The notes under the pieces are model-generated. The model saw nothing but the letters and a program-made list of their open reading frames with translations, did not search any database and was not told where the DNA came from. A stretch of 6,380 nt of DNA from Rubrobacter sp. Lineage in GTDB: Bacteria; Actinomycetota; Rubrobacteria; Rubrobacterales; Rubrobacteraceae. Numbering within the stretch: the stretch's first letter is position 1; each line of letters starts with the position of its first letter. Shown piece after piece: positions 5,105 to 6,380 of this stretch. The position numbers and the translations under genes are program-made. The stretch is taken from positions 1 to 6,380 of the forward strand of contig JADDPY010000215.1 in NCBI GenBank assembly GCA_016781635.1. The letters are read 5' to 3'.

Positions 5105-6073
5105 TTGGACTCGGAGCACCCCGATCCCGGCGCCGAGTTGGTCCTCGCGCGCCAGCAGCCCAGGGACGGGCATCCGGTGGTCGTCTACCTCGCCTCCTTG
5201 TCGGAGGGCTCGAGGCGAGCGATGCGCGCTTCGTTGCAGACCATCGCGCGATTGCTCTCCAAGGGCGAGGCCGACGCGTTGGGCCTCGCCTGGCACGAGC
5301 TTCGCTACGCGCACACGGCGTTCGTGAGGAGCCGGCTCGCGGCCGCCTACGCGCCGGCCACGGCCAACAAGATGCTCTCGGCCCTCAGGGGGGTCCTCAA
5401 GGAGTGCTTCCGGCTCGGGTATATGACGGCCGAGGACTACGCCAGGGCCCGCGATCTCGCCCCGGTCAGGGGCTCCTCCCTCCCCCCCGGCCGCTCCCTC
5501 TCCCACGGCGAGATCCGGAGGCTCTTCGAGGCTTGTCTCGAAGATGACAAAGGGGGTCGCGGGGCCAGGGACGCCGCGCTAGTGGCCGTGCTTTACGGTT
5601 GTGGCCTGAGGCGCGGCGAGGCGGCGGCCTTGAACCTCGCCGACTACGACCCCGAGACCGGGGAGCTCAGGATCCGGGGCGGGAAGGGGCGCAAGGACAG
5701 GATCGCCTACGCGTCGGGAGGGGCAGCCGACGCCATCGAGGCGTGGCTCGAGGTGCGAGGCGAGGAGGAAGGCCCCCTCTTCTACCCTATCAACAAGGGC
5801 GACCGGATCCAAAAGAGGAGAATGACGGACCAGGCCATCTACGGCATCCTGCGTAGATTAGGCAGGCAGATAAAGACCAAGAGCTTCTCGCCGCACGACA
5901 TGAGGCGGACCTTCATCGGCGACCTCCTCGACGTCGGCGCCGACCTCTCCGCGGCCCAGCAGCTCGCAGGGCACGCAAACGTCCAGACCACCGCGAGGTA
6001 CGATCGACGCGGCGAAAGGGCCAAGAAGAGGGCGGCCTCGCTGTTGCACGTCCCCTACTCCACCGAGGAGTAG
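5105..6073 (+). CDS. Tyrosine recombinase/integrase (solo type)
   Basis: 322 residues. An N-terminal SAM-like core-binding domain (about 25-118: [39 protein letters not shown]) precedes a catalytic domain (about 130-312). All six catalytic residues are visible: Arg169 (CGLRRGE), Lys194 (GGKGRKDR), His264 and Arg267 (SPHDMRRTF), His290 ([14 protein letters not shown]) and the nucleophile Tyr299. It should cut and rejoin DNA at a specific site. It resembles a stand-alone integrase family I recall from Chloroflexi, Deinococcus and other bacteria, not XerC/D. The start is unsure: TTG at 5105 has GAGG only two bases away, while GGAGG at 5083-5087 is too far; the frame stays open back to 4976 without another ATG/GTG/TTG, and the TTG at 5138 is a later option. 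The stop lies in the repeats at 6068-6105. Confidence 0.9.
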   Translation: MDSEHPDPGAELVLARQQPRDGHPVVVYLASLSEGSRRAMRASLQTIARLLSKGEADALGLAWHELRYAHTAFVRSRLAAAYAPATANKMLSALRGVLKECFRLGYMTAEDYARARDLAPVRGSSLPPGRSLSHGEIRRLFEACLEDDKGGRGARDAALVAVLYGCGLRRGEAAALNLADYDPETGELRIRGGKGRKDRIAYASGGAADAIEAWLEVRGEEEGPLFYPINKGDRIQKRRMTDQAIYGILRRLGRQIKTKSFSPHDMRRTFIGDLLDVGADLSAAQQLAGHANVQTTARYDRRGERAKKRAASLLHVPYSTEE

Positions 6074-6105
6074 AGCGGTACGCTCTACAGCTTATCGCTC
6101 TACTC
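6068..6105. repeat. Nested inverted/direct repeats over the recombinase stop codon
   Basis: GAGTAGAGCG (6068-6077) pairs perfectly with CGCTCTACTC (6096-6105). A further copy of CGCTCTAC lies between them at 6081-6088 and makes an 8-bp perfect hairpin with GTAGAGCG (6070-6077) around a GTA loop. So one left arm has two competing right arms. The recombinase TAG stop is 6071-6073. It could be the recombinase's own binding/attachment site or a transcript-end structure. Confidence 0.65.
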
Positions 6106-6172
6106 TTGCACGAATGAGGGGCGCTTTCCGCTTACCCAAGAGGTTTCCGGACCAGAGGAGCGGGAAGGGCGT

Positions 6173-6238
6173 GTTCCTTGTAGGGGTATTCTCCGAAGGG
6201 GCGAGCCCGAGGTGGTCGAAGCCGAGGATACCAGGAAC
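6173..6238. repeat. Long imperfect stem, possible structured RNA
   Basis: GTTCCT (6173-6178) pairs with AGGAAC (6233-6238); after a six-base one-sided bulge, GGTAT (6185-6189) pairs with ATACC (6228-6232), then a T-G pair and CTC (6191-6193) with GAG (6224-6226). Inside, GGG (6199-6201) and CCC (6206-6208) can close a CGAG loop. About 15 base pairs in total, including several A-T pairs. Transcription and direction are unknown. Confidence 0.35.
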
Positions 6239-6332
6239 GCGACGGCGGCCTCGGGACCGAGGGTGCGGCCGGACGGGGCGCGATCCGCGGTTCTCACGAG
6301 ACACGACCGGGGAGGGGGCGATCGCGCGGGGG

Positions 6333-6360
6333 GTGTCAAAAAGGCTCCTCTGTGTGTCAA
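6333..6360. repeat. Direct repeat of GTGTCAA, 21-bp spacing
   Basis: GTGTCAA occurs at 6333-6339 and 6354-6360, exactly 21 bases apart, about two helical turns. On the minus strand both read TTGACAC. This could be a protein-binding site or part of a mobile-element end. A run of codons on the minus strand ending in TGA at 6359-6357 (Ala-Ser-Thr-Ala-Ala-Ala-Ala) could be the tail of a gene beyond the window; too short to call. Confidence 0.35.
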
Positions 6361-6380
6361 GCGGCGGCGGTCGAGGCCGC

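Larger units (their letters stand above)
6106..6380. other. Stretch without a recognisable gene
   Basis: About 275 nt with no frame I can assign. The two reverse-strand open frames (roughly 6092-6304 and 6100-6360) are arginine/proline/serine-rich and match nothing I recognise. The stretch holds a long imperfect stem (6173-6238), a CCTCGG-GA-CCGAGG palindrome (6249-6262), and a repeated GTGTCAA spaced by 21 bp near the right edge. It may contain the outer end of another mobile element. Confidence 0.5.

Noticed and set aside
6092..6360. Two overlapping reverse-strand frames of 70 and 86 codons
   Set aside because: Composition typical of spurious frames in GC-rich DNA, no motif, and they run through the structured repeats.
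1..6380. CRISPR array, tRNA or rRNA genes
   Set aside because: No regularly spaced repeats, cloverleaf-like segments or rRNA-like sequence were seen on either strand.

Overview
The window is GC-rich DNA from what looks like an actinobacterium. The PAS remnant near 617-835 closely resembles the sensor PAS domains abundant in Rubrobacter, and the IS110 transposase tail and solo tyrosine recombinase would fit that group, so Rubrobacteria is my best guess (inference, not proven). The region is accessory and visibly rearranged: one partial insertion sequence, three gene remnants, one toxin-antitoxin pair and one site-specific recombinase surround a single intact transport operon.

Layout. 1-~545: the 3' end of an IS110-family element (transposase C-terminus, then about 320 nt of structured non-coding DNA). 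617-835: a frameshifted PAS-domain fragment, fused directly to 836-1102, the C-terminal end of an M20-type N-carbamoyl-amino-acid/allantoate amidohydrolase that has lost its start. 1110-3498 (minus strand): a compact four-gene operon, read from right to left as a 36-aa single-span membrane protein, a 474-aa sodium:solute symporter, a 40-aa single-span membrane protein and a DUF1028 (Ntn-hydrolase-like) protein. 3680-~4306 (minus): the C-terminal part of an amidase-signature enzyme that lacks its catalytic N-terminal part. 4371-4975 (plus): a VapBC-type toxin-antitoxin pair (AbrB-fold antitoxin, PIN toxin). 5105-6073 (plus): a complete tyrosine recombinase whose stop codon lies inside a set of inverted and direct repeats. 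6074-6380: no convincing gene, but a long imperfect stem and a short repeat are visible.

How the parts fit. The symporter operon with an amidase remnant upstream in the same orientation and an M20 amidohydrolase remnant converging on its end suggests a locus for uptake and hydrolysis of an amide, ureide or carbamoyl compound. Its two recognisable hydrolases have been truncated while transport and DUF1028 remain intact. The vapBC-recombinase segment begins where the amidase is cut off, so acquisition of that segment may have broken the amidase. The two tiny membrane proteins bracketing the symporter are the most interesting intact genes: both have good ribosome binding sites and tight coupling to the symporter, and they look like candidate accessory subunits.
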